From NCBI GenBank assembly GCA_037893245.1, contig JBAIAA010000398.1:124001-188000 (forward strand): 64,000 nucleotides of DNA, given 5' to 3'. Shown here one piece after another: positions 1 through 11,744 of this stretch. The DNA is from Crossaster papposus (Eukaryota > Echinodermata > Asteroidea > Velatida > Solasteridae). The notes below the pieces were generated by a model. That model saw only the letters and a program-made list of their open reading frames with translations. It had not been told where the DNA came from and did no database searches. The translations under genes and the position numbers were made by a program. The stretch's first letter is position 1; every line of letters starts with the position of its first letter.

Positions 1-260
1 GTATGAAGTCAATTTTAATAATACGTGTACTTGATGGTAAATTACACAGGTTAGATGTAACAGGGACACCAAAATGTCACATTTTAGACCCCGTATTCAT
101 AGAATGACCCATGTGTATTTGCAAGCAAATCCCGTTTCAGGGAAAGAATAGTTTGAAAACATTTTTTGCAGTAAATTGGTTTGTTTAACTTCACATCAAA
201 TCAACAAAAAGACACTCATATTTGGCTGAAAGCAAGTCTAATAAGTATCGGTGTCAGAAG

Positions 261-405
261 TAGTCTTGTTTGCAAGACGATGTCATCGCGGTATGCAGCG
301 CGCGTACATGTAGGTCATTGCGTGGTCTACAGCGTACGTTAGAGGGCGCCTGCATCAGCGGCCTACGCTGCATACCGTGATTAGACCGTCTTGCAAACAA
401 GACTA
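261..405. mobile_element. MITE, family M (copy 1)
   Basis: A short element of about 145 bp bounded by inverted repeats: it opens with TAGTCTTGTTTGCAAGACG and closes with the reverse complement, CGTCTTGCAAACAAGACTA. The interior is GC-richer than its surroundings and has no ORF. A second copy lies at 24654-24826 and has a clear 9-bp target duplication. Here the flanks share only a degraded GTCAG, so this copy is probably older. Non-autonomous DNA transposon; superfamily inferred from the other copy. Confidence 0.8.
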
Positions 406-546
406 AGTCAGTATTTTTTATTTTTTTAAAACTAACAATTGAAGAATGTTAGAGAACGACACAACAAAATCTAAATGAATTATTTGTTATTTAAAAAACA
501 TAAAAGGAACCTAACAAAATTAAACAATTACTTAACCAATTACCTA

Positions 547-794
547 ACCAGTTCGCCCCGGGGTTATTTTGACGCTGATACAGGATTGTTTTTTCACGAA
601 CCTCGATTAGAGACGGGTTCAGGGCGGCATCTTTGGGGAGCACACCCGTCACCCGTATACAGTATTTCTGGCCTTGCTCGCTGCAATCTGGTCGCTGACA
701 GATATCTCCGGCTTTGCTCGTTAATTTTTTATCTGTCATCCATTTTAAATCCCGGAAAAACTTGGAGTATAACCTGCATCCGGCGCGAACTGGT
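547..794. mobile_element. MITE, family B (copy 1)
   Basis: Element with terminal inverted repeats ACCAGTTCGC...GCGAACTGGT, flanked on both sides by TA. It belongs to the family at 19954, 20196, 23382, 26509 and 35900. Its long open frames are shared by several copies only because the copies are alike; none resembles a known protein. TA duplication suggests a Tc1/mariner-type mobiliser (inference). This copy is diverged in its interior. Confidence 0.8.
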
Positions 795-805
795 TAATAT
801 TGTAC

Positions 806-882
806 CAAGAGAAGGGCAACTTGAGATCCCTGGATTACTGTTCTAATGCTCTACCCACTGAGCTATCATGCTCTGCACTGTA
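806..882 (-). mobile_element. tRNA-like SINE head or tRNA pseudogene
   Basis: Read on the minus strand the segment contains TAGCTCAGTGGGTAGAGC, a typical tRNA D-arm and A box, followed by an anticodon-arm-like stretch and GGATCTCAAGTT where the T arm should begin. The GTTCGAATCC B box is missing, because the sequence turns into unrelated DNA just before family B. It is therefore a truncated tRNA-derived SINE or a degraded tRNA gene, not a functional tRNA. Confidence 0.55.
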
Positions 883-900
883 TGAACCTAACAGTATTAA

Positions 901-1224
901 AGGTAGGATACACCATTTACAGATATTTACTACCGAATTATGAGGAAATATCTTACTCATCTAAAAGTAAATATTGATTCTAGGCATACAGCAAAATGAT
1001 TGCGCTAGATATCCTGTATTCTAGATATCGCGTAAAAACAAAAATAACATAAGAATAACTGCTCGACGCCGGTCGAAAACAAATGCTGTTTTTCATGCTT
1101 TTCTCGGCATCCATGATTGTAAAACTTTTGACAGGTCAGTTAAACGATATTTACTATAAAATACAACCCCCCTAATCCACCCATTCCTGATAATTCAAGC
1201 TATTACCAATGGTGTATCCTACCT
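901..1224. mobile_element. TTAA-flanked MITE, family A (copy 1)
   Basis: Starts AGGTAGGATACACCATTT and ends with the inverted copy ATGGTGTATCCTACCT. It is immediately flanked on both sides by TTAA (897-900 and 1225-1228). The interior holds a conserved core (AAACGATATTTACTATAAAATACAA). The same element occurs at 10826, 20771, 31718 and 56373, in both orientations, and interrupted at 23321. TTAA target duplication is characteristic of piggyBac-type transposition; that assignment is inference, since no transposase is present. Confidence 0.85.
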
Positions 1225-2089
1225 TTAAACCTGCCAAACTCCAACTTGTTGAAGTTTGATTGACTTTGTACAGTGGGGTCTATGCAGTGTTCAGTGTTCA
1301 TGATCAGGGCTGTGATGACTGGCCATTGGTTCTGTGTTGTGGGCTGTGCACATCCCACTTACAATGTACAATGTACAGTTGACCAGGAACTGTGCATGCT
1401 GTGACCGTCCTAAGAAATAAATGCCTCTGCATTCCCCCCAAACTCCAACATTGTTTACAAGTCTCATGCCTTTCTGCCCTGAACCACACAGAGTTCATTA
1501 TGTATGTAGTCTCTCTGGGCCTCTTGTACTGAGTCAAACAAAGTCCAACAAGTTGGAGTTCGATAGGTTTGGGGTTTACATGTAGTTAGGGTTAAAAAAC
1601 AAACTAATGAATTATTATGAAACACCTTATTTGATTGTAAATGAATAAGTCTCAAGCATCCTGTGAAATCACGTCACCTGGTGGCTGTGGTTTTCAATAA
1701 AAGTGAAATTTTGTATCAATTCCCAATTGCCAGCTGGCAATCGTTGGAAAAAACTTTTTTCAAATATTGCCTTCAACTTATTAAGTTTACATGTTCACTT
1801 TTAGTCCACTTTTTATTTGCAATACACATCCGTGAATGGGTGCAAGTCAACTAGTCTGGTTTCCTAACCTAATAATTCCCTGACATCTATAAATTGCTCT
1901 TTTTCGTCTAAAAGAAAGTCAAGGAACCAGACTACAAGAACAGCTGTGTTTTTTTTCATTATCTATTTACACCAAACTTTGCGTCGCTCACAATGTTTAC
2001 TATACAATTCAAATCCCTAACCCAATAATTTTTGAAAATCACAGCAAAAGTAAATGGTGTATACATGTACCATAGAGCTACAGTATATT

Positions 2090-2455
2090 AAATTACTAGA
2101 GCGCTGGCTAGATGTACAAAGTGATGCCTGCTGGGCGCATCCATGTTTGTGCACAAACCTATGGAAAACTCAAAACTTTGTACGGCTATTTGCATATCTG
2201 CGTTTGTATTCTATACAGTGCGTTACAGCGCAAACAGCGCAAATGCATTCGCGTACGTATCCGCTGCAGATGAATTTGCTGTGGCTGGATGCGAGTTTAG
2301 AGTACATTTTGCCTTTTAGAGTACACTGTAAATTCAATGCATCTATTTATATTATGTTCTACAACCAAACAATAAATCAAAATGTCGGCGTACAGGATGG
2401 ATTCAAAGCTATATCTCCGCGTGTACAAATGAGGAATTAGCGCTCTAGTAATTTA
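2090..2455. mobile_element. Inverted-repeat element (MITE)
   Basis: About 365 bp bounded by AATTACTAGAGCGCT and its exact reverse complement AGCGCTCTAGTAATT, with similar TATTA-like bases on each side. The open frame inside (2054-2440, plus strand) has no recognisable domain and spans the left terminus, so I treat it as chance. No second copy seen in the window. Confidence 0.6.
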
Positions 2456-2475
2456 TTATATTTCTATGATACATA

Positions 2476-2668
2476 CACATACACGTTTGTTTATGGTGTA
2501 AATCGAGGAGTTTCTTTTGTTCCTCTCGACAATTTCCTTTGTTTCCGACGGCTCTCTTTGGTTTTGTACACGAATCTCAATCGAGGACGTCCTCGATTCT
2601 AACCCTAACCCCAATTCACCTTCGTGTCGCCAGGCATGTGTCCTCCATTTACACCATAAACAAACGCA
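2476..2668. mobile_element. Inverted-repeat element (MITE)
   Basis: The left end CGTTTGTTTATGGTGTAAAT recurs inverted at the right end as ATTTACACCATAAACAAACG. The interior contains a local palindrome, GAGGACGTCCTC, and a short CCTAACCCTAACCCC run. About 190 bp and non-coding. Confidence 0.6.
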
Positions 2669-2675
2669 GTACATA

Positions 2676-2745
2676 CACAGGTACATGTACATGTACATTT
2701 TTGTACACACAAACACATTGTACATGTACCGTACATGTACGTCCA
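2676..2745. repeat. TACATG-type palindromic repeat cluster
   Basis: Dense run of overlapping TACATGTACATG motifs. The same hexamer palindrome is scattered through the window (for example near 6540, 18508, 21600, 22700, 23110 and 54110), marking a genome-wide simple-repeat habit rather than a gene. Confidence 0.7.
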
Positions 2746-2829
2746 ATTGCCAAACATGGTTACAGTACTTTGTGTGGCATGGAATACACTACACTGTATG
2801 CTTAGTGCTTCTGGCCTGACCTTTGAACT

Positions 2830-5800
2830 TTGACCCACGATTGCAGGAAAGATGACAGGAGATTGTGAAATTGATCATTGGACTGCAACAGACTAGTAAA
2901 ATCCATGACATTACCTTAATGTTTAGTCCTCCCAAACCCTACACATGTGTAACATTATACTACTGTACACTGCGTGTATAATTAATGCACACAACATTTT
3001 GTACATTGTACATAATATGCTAATAATAACACCAATTCATTAAAGCTGAAATCACACATATTGTACATGCATTGTCATGATAGTTCTACCACTGTAGCGT
3101 AAACTACATGTACACTACAAATACATACATTACATGTAACTCAGAAATGATCTTCAAAAGATTAAATCTTTTTGAGCAATAGTAAATTATTTCAACACAG
3201 ATTTTGTACACAGGTTCTGTAGGGATGTTAATGTACAAAGAGTGTGTTGCAAGCATACTGACAACTGTTAATATTAAACTTGTTAGGAAGTACAGTAATC
3301 TACAGCATTATAACTACATAGCAACTATTACCAGGGCTGACTGACGAGCTTCTACAATACTTGGTGTGTTGTATTTCCTTCATGGCTTGACCTGCCATGA
3401 ATCTTGACCTTATCAGCTCAATGCAGGCAGTTCTGTGGGTGGTTGGCTCGTAATCACACAAAAACACACGGTTGAATCGGACTCCATGAAACACGTTACA
3501 GGGCTGAAACTGAAACATCCACACAGCTTGACTTCCTTCCTTGATGCACACTCACAGCTTGCTTTCCATGGCATTTTTCATGAAATTTCTCATGAAATTT
3601 TTTAAAACCAACATATTTTTTCTTTCACCAGGTCTCCGATACACTTATAACTGATGGTTCATATTTTTTCCACTGCCTCGAAGAGATGGTGATCTCCACG
3701 AACAATGTAGTGCTGGTAGCATTTCCACATTCAGTGTTCAACACAAAATGAACTTGTAGGTAGATGAGGAAATACCAAGCACATTACTCCTGCACTTGTT
3801 ATCCTGGGTGTGTTGAAACTCTGATGAATGGCGACAGCCAGCAATGTAGATAGATGAATGGCGATTCCTAGGAGATCTGAGTGAAACATAACACGCACAC
3901 AAACATCAGGCCTTGTGGGGTTTTTACATTTCATTGCTACTTTCTATCCAGGATCACAGTGCATTCCGTGGGGTCAACTCCCAAACTTGATGGCAAATAA
4001 GTCTCATATCAGCTACAATTTGGCCAAGTAACTGGACTTGTATTGCACTTTTTTTCATTTGTGGCACCATAAATTCACAGTGAACACATTTGTCATTCAC
4101 TTCTTCATCCACATTGCACATTAAATCTTTGGTCGACAAGTACACACATGTACTACTTCAAATGAATACATTGCTACAACTGCTTGCATTGCAACACTGC
4201 TAAGTACAAGTTCAAAGGCATCTGTGATTTCATTGCATTGGCTGCTTATTTCAGTAATCATAAATAAAAATCTGAAGATTTTGGTTTCAATAAACTTTAT
4301 ATATCTTTTGTCTTTCGTATAAAAATAGTAAGGCATATATACAAAATATATAACTGTACAAGGAGTATAAAGGCACAACATGCCGACGAATGTAGAGTAA
4401 GTACTGCGATACAAAATTCACACATTCAAAGACAATTGCTGAGGTTGAAATTCGGCTCTCCGTGATTCCTGTTGCCGTAACCACTGCATACTCAGTTGAT
4501 GATCACATCACATTTACTAATTACTGTACTTTTCTCATATAAATATCTCAGGTCACACACAAATAAAATGACGGCAAAAATCTCTCCAACTATAAAGTGT
4601 AAGATGGCAGCAAATTAACGAAGACACAAAATGGGTTGAAAATGGCTCAAGCACCCTTACCTCACGTTGTCCGCTCCTCCGTTTGGTTTTATCGGAAAAG
4701 GCACGGGGCAACATTTTCCCCGGACTTATTTTCCGGTTGTCGTGGCAACAGATGAAACTAGAAGAGCTCATTCTCGTGAAGTGGGTAGGTACTGATCAGC
4801 AATTCCTACGACAATGATGATTGTCTTTGCATGAAGTTCACACAAGGGGGTCGCTGTCGGCCAATGAAGAAACTCCACAAGTGGGAAGCGATGGTCGCAT
4901 TGGGTCTTGACACAATCTACGAGGCACATGTGTTGATCTCCAGTGGAAGAAACAGAGTCCAAGGTATCAGTGGAGATCTATGTGAGGGTACGGAGCGCAG
5001 GTAGGGCGCAGGTACATGTAGGGCGCAGGTAGGATGCAGGTAGGGCGCAGGTAGGATGCAGGCAGGATGATGATGACGACGATGATGATGTTATTCTTAG
5101 CGATGCAAACTAACCAGTTCCAAGATCCATATAAGCACGAGGACGATCCGTGTGATAACAGGAACACATCTCCAAATTAGCATTAGCAAATTTCAAGTCT
5201 CCCAAACTTAAACCCATGTGTCAGATTTTTGTGTGAAATACTTTGGGCACAAATTTCACATAGTAGTGGCATAGTAGTAAGTTTCAGATAATGAGTCAAC
5301 GACACATTAGCAATTTTGAAGGCTTTTCAATCACTCCATGTTATTCAGCATCTAGGTTGCCATGGAAACAAGTTCAATTATCGGTTGTTTATTCACCGAG
5401 TGCGTACCAGTAGGCACGGTGATATGATGGCGTTGCATCTCTCAGGCATATTAAGCTTATGTCGGTCAATTTGCACAGCGTAGGTTTATTGTGGTGGGCA
5501 TGTAAACACAGGCTACCATTGATGCATCGTTACAATTTATAACAAAACAGCAGATGACAGTTGGTCTCTGATGGGTCTGGTAATCACTGTGAGCCCGTAG
5601 CTTTAGTAAGGCATAAGCAATTTTCTAATGGTTCGTGATTGCAATTATACTCAGATCAATATCTTTTATTAAAATTGATGGGGGTGAGGTTTTGCGTGGG
5701 TGGCTTATCAGTTTGAGGCGAGAGGCTGCAATTTGATGCAATTTGATGAGGATCCATGGCATGGTGTTCAGCTTGAGAGATTGTCCTTTGTAAATTGTCC

Positions 5801-7015
5801 TTTGGATAACGGTGCTCCATGGTTGGGGTTTATCCTAACAACAACCCAGCAACATAAAAAACATTGAAGATTTCCATCCAAAACGTGACGATTCTAAACA
5901 ATACTTGGCTTATAAAACATCACAATATTATATTTAGCAAAAGAGAAGATGTTGAAAGGTGGACAAAACATTTCATTTTCTTGGCAGATGACATACATTG
6001 AGGTTTGCAGAGAAAATACATGTACCGGTAGTTGTAAACGCTGCTATCCAACAAATGTTCAAGGCACATATTTTGACGAGTTTTCCAATCTGATTTCATT
6101 TCTCCAGCAAAAGTGAACTTGAAAGCTGATTTCATGAGCTGTGCATATGATATCAATGAAGCACGATCCTCGATTACTGTACAGCTGGGAACAACAATTG
6201 CTCGACGTGCAGACAAAATGTTCCCATATTCATTTCATTTTCACTGAAGGCAGAAGTTTAACAACAGGGAGACGAACTCAAATCCACCGCACCAACAAGT
6301 GACAAACAACACCAGCATTTTAGAATCAGGAATTCAGGACATTCAATCGGTACAAGAAAGTTAGTTTAGTTTTAAAAAATTCTTCCATTTTTGCAATAAA
6401 ATAGAGGGGTTTGTGCAAACTGCATCATTTCTAAAATAAATGTTCAATTTTTTGTCTTCAAATTTCTTGCACATTACAGTTCTTTATGAAAATTTGAGAC
6501 ATGAAATGCTTTTTCGAAACAACTTACAGTACAGTGTACATGTACATGTAAATCTACAAGATGCGAGTACACAAATATGGTTCACTACACTGTCACATGG
6601 TCAACTTCAAATTTCTTTTTAAATCATGTACATAAAAAATAAAAGTTAATAGAAAGTTTGAAGCTCATTTTCATCCTCGTTTTGCTGGATGTGATTTTAG
6701 AGCCAAACAATTTGAATTGTACGGTAGATTACAAAATGCCCTGATTTACAATACATACATGTAAACATTTTAGGTAATTTAACTCGAGTACGTTTACAAC
6801 AGTTATTTTGCCGACTTAAATTTGAAAACCATGTACATGAAGCTAAAAGCAAAGTCTTGTGCACAAATATACATGATGCAAAATTGTTTAAATGTGAAAA
6901 TAGTTTTAAAACCACAAACTAAACGAACTAGTAAACTACTGCAGACACTTTTTTTGGAACCAGGCAGACAAGCTGTCAACAACATTTTCACTTGAATGAG
7001 GTCTTGTATGGGCGA
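2830..7015. other. Non-coding stretch, 3' flank of the RBM15-like gene
   Basis: About 4.2 kb, AT-rich, in which I see no exon with credible protein similarity or splice-site pairs. It contains a minisatellite at 4980-5095 and scattered TACATG motifs. The part next to 7016 is likely to include the 3' untranslated region of the minus-strand gene, but I cannot place its end. Confidence 0.6.
4980..5095. repeat. Minisatellite (GCAGGTAGGRYGCAGG type) plus GAT triplets
   Basis: Imperfect tandem copies of GCGCAGGTAGG and GATGCAGGTAGG, with one ACATGTAG interruption, run into a GATGATGATGACGACGATG triplet tract. No coding sense. Confidence 0.8.
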
Positions 7016-9433
7016 TTATGCAGCTCCACGTAAAATGATCACAACAAGATGATCCTCATTCATTGCCTCAGCACCCAGACCTGGCACATAACGCAACAGC
7101 TGCTTCTGAGAGAACTCACACGGCGGGAAAGCATGGAGCATACCGTAATCTTGGACTGATCCAGATAACACTGGCAAGCTGATGATTCCGGCAGCTTGCT
7201 TTGTTTGCAGGTAGGAAACAAGGTTGCGCAGAGGTCTCAACTGTGTGCCTGTAGGGATGCCCTCTTCGGCAGAACCCGGCAGGGACAGCAGCAAGCAATG
7301 ACCCCCAGAGCCAGCATCACTAATCCTCTTGCCTACCTCATCCAGCTTAGGCTGGTCTAGGCGCAGACGCTGGGTAATCCTCAATGGTAATTCCTCACTA
7401 GTACCACTCAACGGCAAGAGGTTCTCAGCCACAGACAAATCCCCTCCGATGAAGTACATGGTGGTGGCAAAGGCACTATTTTTCAAGACAATGTGGCTCT
7501 GCCAACTCTGCGGGAGGTACTTCACAAGATCAAGGAGGCCGTCATACTTTTCAACTTTTCTTCCATCCTGCTTGGAGGAGTATCCTCGGTCAGACGTCCT
7601 CCTTTCATTACGATATCCATCGCCATCCTTTCTTTCATTATCATCAGTGTAGCGTTTTCTGCTGTGGTACTCAGGGGTGTCTGTGTTACCCATCGCAGCC
7701 CTCTCTGGCGAGTCAAAGCTTCCGTCAAATCGGCGTTCCACTCCAGTACTGCCACTATCAGGGGATCTGCGCTTCTTAAAAGCTCTCCCTTTATCAGACG
7801 GTCGGTCTTTCATGAACTCTACACCAGGGGAAGCCTGGCGCTTGCGACGGTTGTCCTGCCCACGGGAGTTTAACTGCTTGCCTCCGCCATCCGAGTTTCT
7901 GCGGCTCCACTCAGGGTCACCACGAATATCATCTCCTTGCCAGTTAGCACCACGGCGGTTTATTTCACCACGATATGCACCACCACCAGCAGCACCACCA
8001 CCAGCAGCACCACCACCATCAGATCCTTGCCACTGATCACTGCGGCCGCTGTCACGGTACGGAGGGGTCGGTGAACCATCACGGCGATAATCACGCCCCT
8101 GGCTGAAACGGTTGTTGTAACCACCAGCAGCACCACTATCATCTCTTGGTTGTCTTCGAGGAGGTGAATGTGCTGCAAATGGTCTACTATTGCCCGTATC
8201 AGGATCTGCAAAATCAACACGGAGACGACGATTGGGGCCTCCAAGAGGAAACCCTCTCATATTTGAAGCTGCAGCCTGTGCCGCTTCCAAGGTTTCGTAC
8301 TGTATGTAGGCATAATCATCCCCTTTGAAGTAATCAATCTTACGGATGGCTCCAAAGCGGTCAAATTCATGTTCCAACACTCCCAAGGAGACCCAGGGAC
8401 CAAGACCTCCTACCCACAATCGTGTTGTTGGTGACAGCTTGCCATAACCTGTTTTGGCCTGGTTTCTCCCTATGTACTGACCAGACATGGACACCATGGC
8501 CTTATGGGCCATGTCAAGATTCAAAAATCTTACAAATGCAAATGGGTTACCCTGACCACGTGGTGGGTATTTGATATCTACATCTTCAACAATACCATAC
8601 CGTTCAAATGCATGCCTCAAATCACTATCCTGAATTCCTTCTTCTAAATTCCCTACAAAAACAGTACGCGTTGCTTTTGGGTCATCCTCAGGCAGAAGTG
8701 CTAAATCTCGCTCACGATCATAGCGCTCACGCTCACGAGACTGATAAGTGTCGCCACCACCGTAAGGTCTTCTGTCGTATTGATTATCTCTATCCCTGCC
8801 TCCGGGACCATCCCGCCCCATATTTCTATTTTGCTGACGCCTCCCACCCATAGGCTCCTGGCCTTGTCTTCCAGAGTAGCCTTGGTCTGGTGAAATACTC
8901 CTTCGTCTGAACACACTATCAATTCGCAACAGCTTGGCAAACAACGTCAAGCGATCTCCTTTAGCCTGTTTAGCATCACGTGCCTGCTCCGAGTTGTTAT
9001 AATTTACAAAAGCAAACCTCTCATCCCCATTGTATGCCACCCGTACGTTTACCTCACCAAATTTTTTGAATTCGTGGAAAAGAGCATCCTTAATGGCCAT
9101 ATCTGACACATGGGAGGGGAAATTACTGACACGTAAACTTGAATATTTGATCTCCCTGTCATGCTTGTCGAATTGGCCGCTGTAACGATGGTCACTTGGG
9201 TCTCTGCCGCCCTCACGCTCATGATCGCTGCGGCTCAAGCGCTTCCCGCCGTCTCTCCTGCGCTCTTCCCGCTCCAGACTGCGCGACCGACCTGCTTTGT
9301 TAGTGTTACCTCCGGCTCCCCTACCTTCGTAGCGGTCATTTCCAGGGCTCATTCTGTCTCTTGACATAGACTGTCTCACCTCCGGGCTTCCCCTTGTCCA
9401 CTTTGGCGTGTCCTTGTTTGACTGATGCCTCAT
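7016..9433 (-). CDS. RBM15: RBM15/Spenito-type RNA-binding protein (RRM x3 + SPOC)
   Basis: Single uninterrupted coding exon of 805 residues. Known role of the family: nuclear adaptor that brings the m6A methyltransferase complex to RNA and acts in splicing, export and signalling. Seen here: an Arg/Ser/Asp-rich N-terminus (1-95); RRM1 at about 98-176; a charged linker; RRM2 at about 256-330 with RNP-like TVFVGNL; RRM3 at about 336-410 including the family hallmark PTTRLWVGGLGPWV; an Arg/Gly-rich low-complexity region (412-630) with a GGGAA repeat coded by GCACCACCA-type triplets near 7979-8024; and a C-terminal SPOC domain (about 640-805) containing LRLDQPKLDEV, RPLRNLVSYL and HAFPPCEFSQ. The first in-frame ATG is at 9433; the frame stays open a little further upstream without an ATG. 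The start context is weak (C at -3), and a short upstream ORF precedes it. RBM15 and RBM15B are one gene in invertebrates, so the symbol means the shared ancestor. Confidence 0.95.
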   Translation of the reverse strand: MRHQSNKDTPKWTRGSPEVRQSMSRDRMSPGNDRYEGRGAGGNTNKAGRSRSLEREERRRDGGKRLSRSDHEREGGRDPSDHRYSGQFDKHDREIKYSSLRVSNFPSHVSDMAIKDALFHEFKKFGEVNVRVAYNGDERFAFVNYNNSEQARDAKQAKGDRLTLFAKLLRIDSVFRRRSISPDQGYSGRQGQEPMGGRRQQNRNMGRDGPGGRDRDNQYDRRPYGGGDTYQSRERERYDRERDLALLPEDDPKATRTVFVGNLEEGIQDSDLRHAFERYGIVEDVDIKYPPRGQGNPFAFVRFLNLDMAHKAMVSMSGQYIGRNQAKTGYGKLSPTTRLWVGGLGPWVSLGVLEHEFDRFGAIRKIDYFKGDDYAYIQYETLEAAQAAASNMRGFPLGGPNRRLRVDFADPDTGNSRPFAAHSPPRRQPRDDSGAAGGYNNRFSQGRDYRRDGSPTPPYRDSGRSDQWQGSDGGGAAGGGAAGGGAYRGEINRRGANWQGDDIRGDPEWSRRNSDGGGKQLNSRGQDNRRKRQASPGVEFMKDRPSDKGRAFKKRRSPDSGSTGVERRFDGSFDSPERAAMGNTDTPEYHSRKRYTDDNERKDGDGYRNERRTSDRGYSSKQDGRKVEKYDGLLDLVKYLPQSWQSHIVLKNSAFATTMYFIGGDLSVAENLLPLSGTSEELPLRITQRLRLDQPKLDEVGKRISDAGSGGHCLLLSLPGSAEEGIPTGTQLRPLRNLVSYLQTKQAAGIISLPVLSGSVQDYGMLHAFPPCEFSQKQLLRYVPGLGAEAMNEDHLVVIILRGAA

Positions 9434-9498
9434 TTGCACGGACAGGACAGTTGGACAGAATGCGATAATTTCGACTACAGACTCTAGTTGCACGGAGA

Positions 9499-9531
9499 TC
9501 AGTCCCCTCGTGAAACTCCGTTTGTCGCCAT
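9499..9531 (-). CDS. Upstream ORF of the RBM15-like gene, 10 codons
   Basis: In the presumed 5' leader, an ATG with strong context (A at -3, G at +4) opens MATNGVSRGD followed by TGA. It ends 65 nt before the main ATG at 9433, which has a weaker context. Such an arrangement usually lowers translation of the main frame and relies on reinitiation. Whether it is in the mRNA depends on the true transcription start and on there being no 5' intron, neither of which the sequence settles. Confidence 0.45.
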   Translation of the reverse strand: MATNGVSRGD

Positions 9532-9568
9532 ATTGTTATTATAACAGTCAGGTGCCGACTTCAACAGT

Positions 9569-9578
9569 GATATATACT
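9569..9578 (-). promoter_or_regulatory. Possible TATA-like element for the RBM15-like gene
   Basis: On the minus strand AAGTATATATCAC lies about 40 nt upstream of the upstream-ORF ATG, a plausible distance for a TATA element. Weak evidence: TATA-like strings are common in this AT-rich DNA. Confidence 0.25.
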
Positions 9579-9722
9579 TAGTCTGTCGATGGTTAGAGCC
9601 TGGGTACCTGTCCAGATATTGAAAGCTGCAAACTCGACTCTTTTTTAGAATGACTATTTGTACGGCAGTACGTATGGCTCTCGGTGCGATATGCACAGTT
9701 GCAATAGGCAAGCTGATTTACA

Positions 9723-9811
9723 TAGGCCGTTTTTCAAACTCCATCTTATCTGCGTAAACTGCATAACGAAGCCTAGTCGAAACGAAGCTGGGGATTGGAA
9801 AACGGCCCTAA
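9723..9811. mobile_element. Short MITE, family C relative
   Basis: About 90 bp bounded by TAGGCCGTTTTTCAAACTCC and the related inverted end GGGGATTGGAAAACGGCCCTA. It is related to the elements at 24999, 43559 and 47671, which share GGGCCTTTTCGAAACC-like ends and GACGAAG/CTTCGTC arms. Confidence 0.65.
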
Positions 9812-9857
9812 TATATGTATTGAACGGATATGAACGGATCGAATTATTAGTTTACTC

Positions 9858-10670
9858 ACTGGGTTTATTTATTTATTTATTTATTTCTCATATTTATCCA
9901 GGGTATAACCTATTCACCCTAAGGTGGTCTCCCATAGGGCCCTGACTTATAAACAATGAAAAGTATACAATAACATTATAATTAAAAGGTGAAGTAAAAG
10001 GTAAAAACGTACAAATACCTAAAAACACGATTTAAAAGACAATTTAAAAGGTATAAGTTAAAAGGTTACGTAAGAAGTAAAGACGTACAAGAAAAAAGAA
10101 AAAAAAAAAAAAACAAGATTAAAGAAAAATAACACCACCAACATATAAAACTAAAATAATGAATTTTAAAATACATTTTTAAAAATATGTAAATTGAAAA
10201 ACATACAAATACCAAAACAAGAATGGAACAAAAATAAAAGACATCAAAATACAAAACACAAGACAATGCCAAAAAAGCATAAGAAAAGAACAACGCACTC
10301 CAAACGTACTAAGACCCTAGGAGGAACACTTTCATGGACGATTTAAAGATGTCAAGTGACGGAGCCAGTTTTACAGACTGGTCCAGGTTATTCCACACAG
10401 AAATCCCCGTGAAAAAAAGGGCTTAGTCTTAGACATTCAGTCCTAAACTTAGGAACCACCAGTGAATTCGAAGCATGCCGAGTGTTGTAATTGTGAACCT
10501 GATTAGTTTGAATTAAATCATCCATCAGATAAACTGGTGCCAAATTATTCATGCATTTATACATTAATACAGCACGGTGGTAAACAAAACGTTGTCTTAA
10601 GGGCATCCATTTGAGTTCACAAAATAATTCAGTTGACGGAGTACTGTAATCCTTACTCAAGGGTTCTGCC
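9858..10670 (-). mobile_element. 3' end of a CR1/L2/Jockey-type LINE (fragment)
   Basis: On the minus strand from about 10670 the translation reads as the C-terminal tail of a non-LTR retrotransposon reverse transcriptase: ELKWMPLRQRFVYHRAVLMY, KCMNNLAPVYL, HNYNTRHASNSLVVPKFRTE. One frameshift near 10400 moves the continuing match (WNNLDQSVKLAPSLDIFKSS) into another frame. The 3' end runs out in AAATAAATAAATAAATAAA at 9858-9885, like the simple-repeat tail of such elements. The 5' part is missing. A dead, 5'-truncated copy. Confidence 0.8.
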
Positions 10671-10825
10671 CTTGTTCATGAAACTAGCAGCAAATTTTAA
10701 AAGTAGCAAAAGATTTTAAAAGTTGAAAGTAGAAAACGAGATAAGAACGACATCCATGCACTTTAAAAATAAAACGTTCACAAAAATAGCAAAACAACTT
10801 TGCTTCGACAAAGTGTTCCCTTTAA

Positions 10826-11150
10826 AGGTAGGATACACCATTTGCAGATATCGAATTTCTACTATCGAATTATTAAGAAATATTTTACCTATTTGAAAGT
10901 AAATAATAATTATAGGTATCCTGTAATATTATATACAAATTAATTCGCGATCGCCGGACGGCGATCGCCACAAAAATATAAACAACAAGAACAAACTGCC
11001 CAATGCCGGTTGAAAACGAACGCCGTTTTTCTTGCTTTTTCTTCTTCTCGGCATCAATGATTGTAAAACTTCAGAAACTAAGTTAAACGATATTTAATAT
11101 AAAATACAATCCCCCAAATCCACTCATTCATGATAACCAATGGTGTATCT
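10826..11150. mobile_element. TTAA-flanked MITE, family A (copy 2, right end damaged)
   Basis: Left end AGGTAGGATACACCATTTGC is preceded by TTAA. The interior matches the family, including a GCGATCGCCGGACGGCGATCGC palindrome-like core. The right inverted end stops after AATGGTGTATCT, without the final ACCT and TTAA, so the terminus has decayed or been deleted. Confidence 0.8.
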
Positions 11151-11744
11151 TGAGTCACCGTGATCCCAAATTCCGACCAACTTCATCTCAGGCGTTTGGT
11201 AGGGCGGAGTCACAGCCTGGCTTCGCATTGCTTTGTTAGACATAATAGGGTAAACCTTTTCTCTATTCTCTATTTTATTTCTCGGGAAACATCAACAAAT
11301 GCACAGACCAAAATTACAAAGAATACATAAAATAAAAGCTTTAGATGCAATGTACAAAACATAATAACCAAGACAAAGACAAAATGCCATTCAGCTCCCG
11401 AAGGATTACCCAAAAGAAACATTGTTCCTGTCGAGGGGTTCTCCAAGCTGAATGGGATACAAGAAACAATTATATAACAAGATTGTAATTATAATTACAA
11501 GATACAATTATATAACAAGATTGTAATTATAATTATAAAAAGAAAAGTGAAATTAAATTAAATAATACGTTAAATAAAGTTCAGACCAAGTAAAGGTAAA
11601 TATAATATATTAACCCAAACATTTTGTTTTATACTGTATATATATATTTTTAAAATGTGTAGCTAAATTAAAACACACTATGCACGTGGCATGAGGTTTT
11701 AGTTAAAGTTATACACTAGCCCTAAATGTACTGCTTGGTAGGGA

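Noticed and set aside
2456-2838. Overlapping open frames of about 100 residues on both strands.
   Set aside because: They run through an inverted-repeat element and TACATG repeats, with no domain or splice support.
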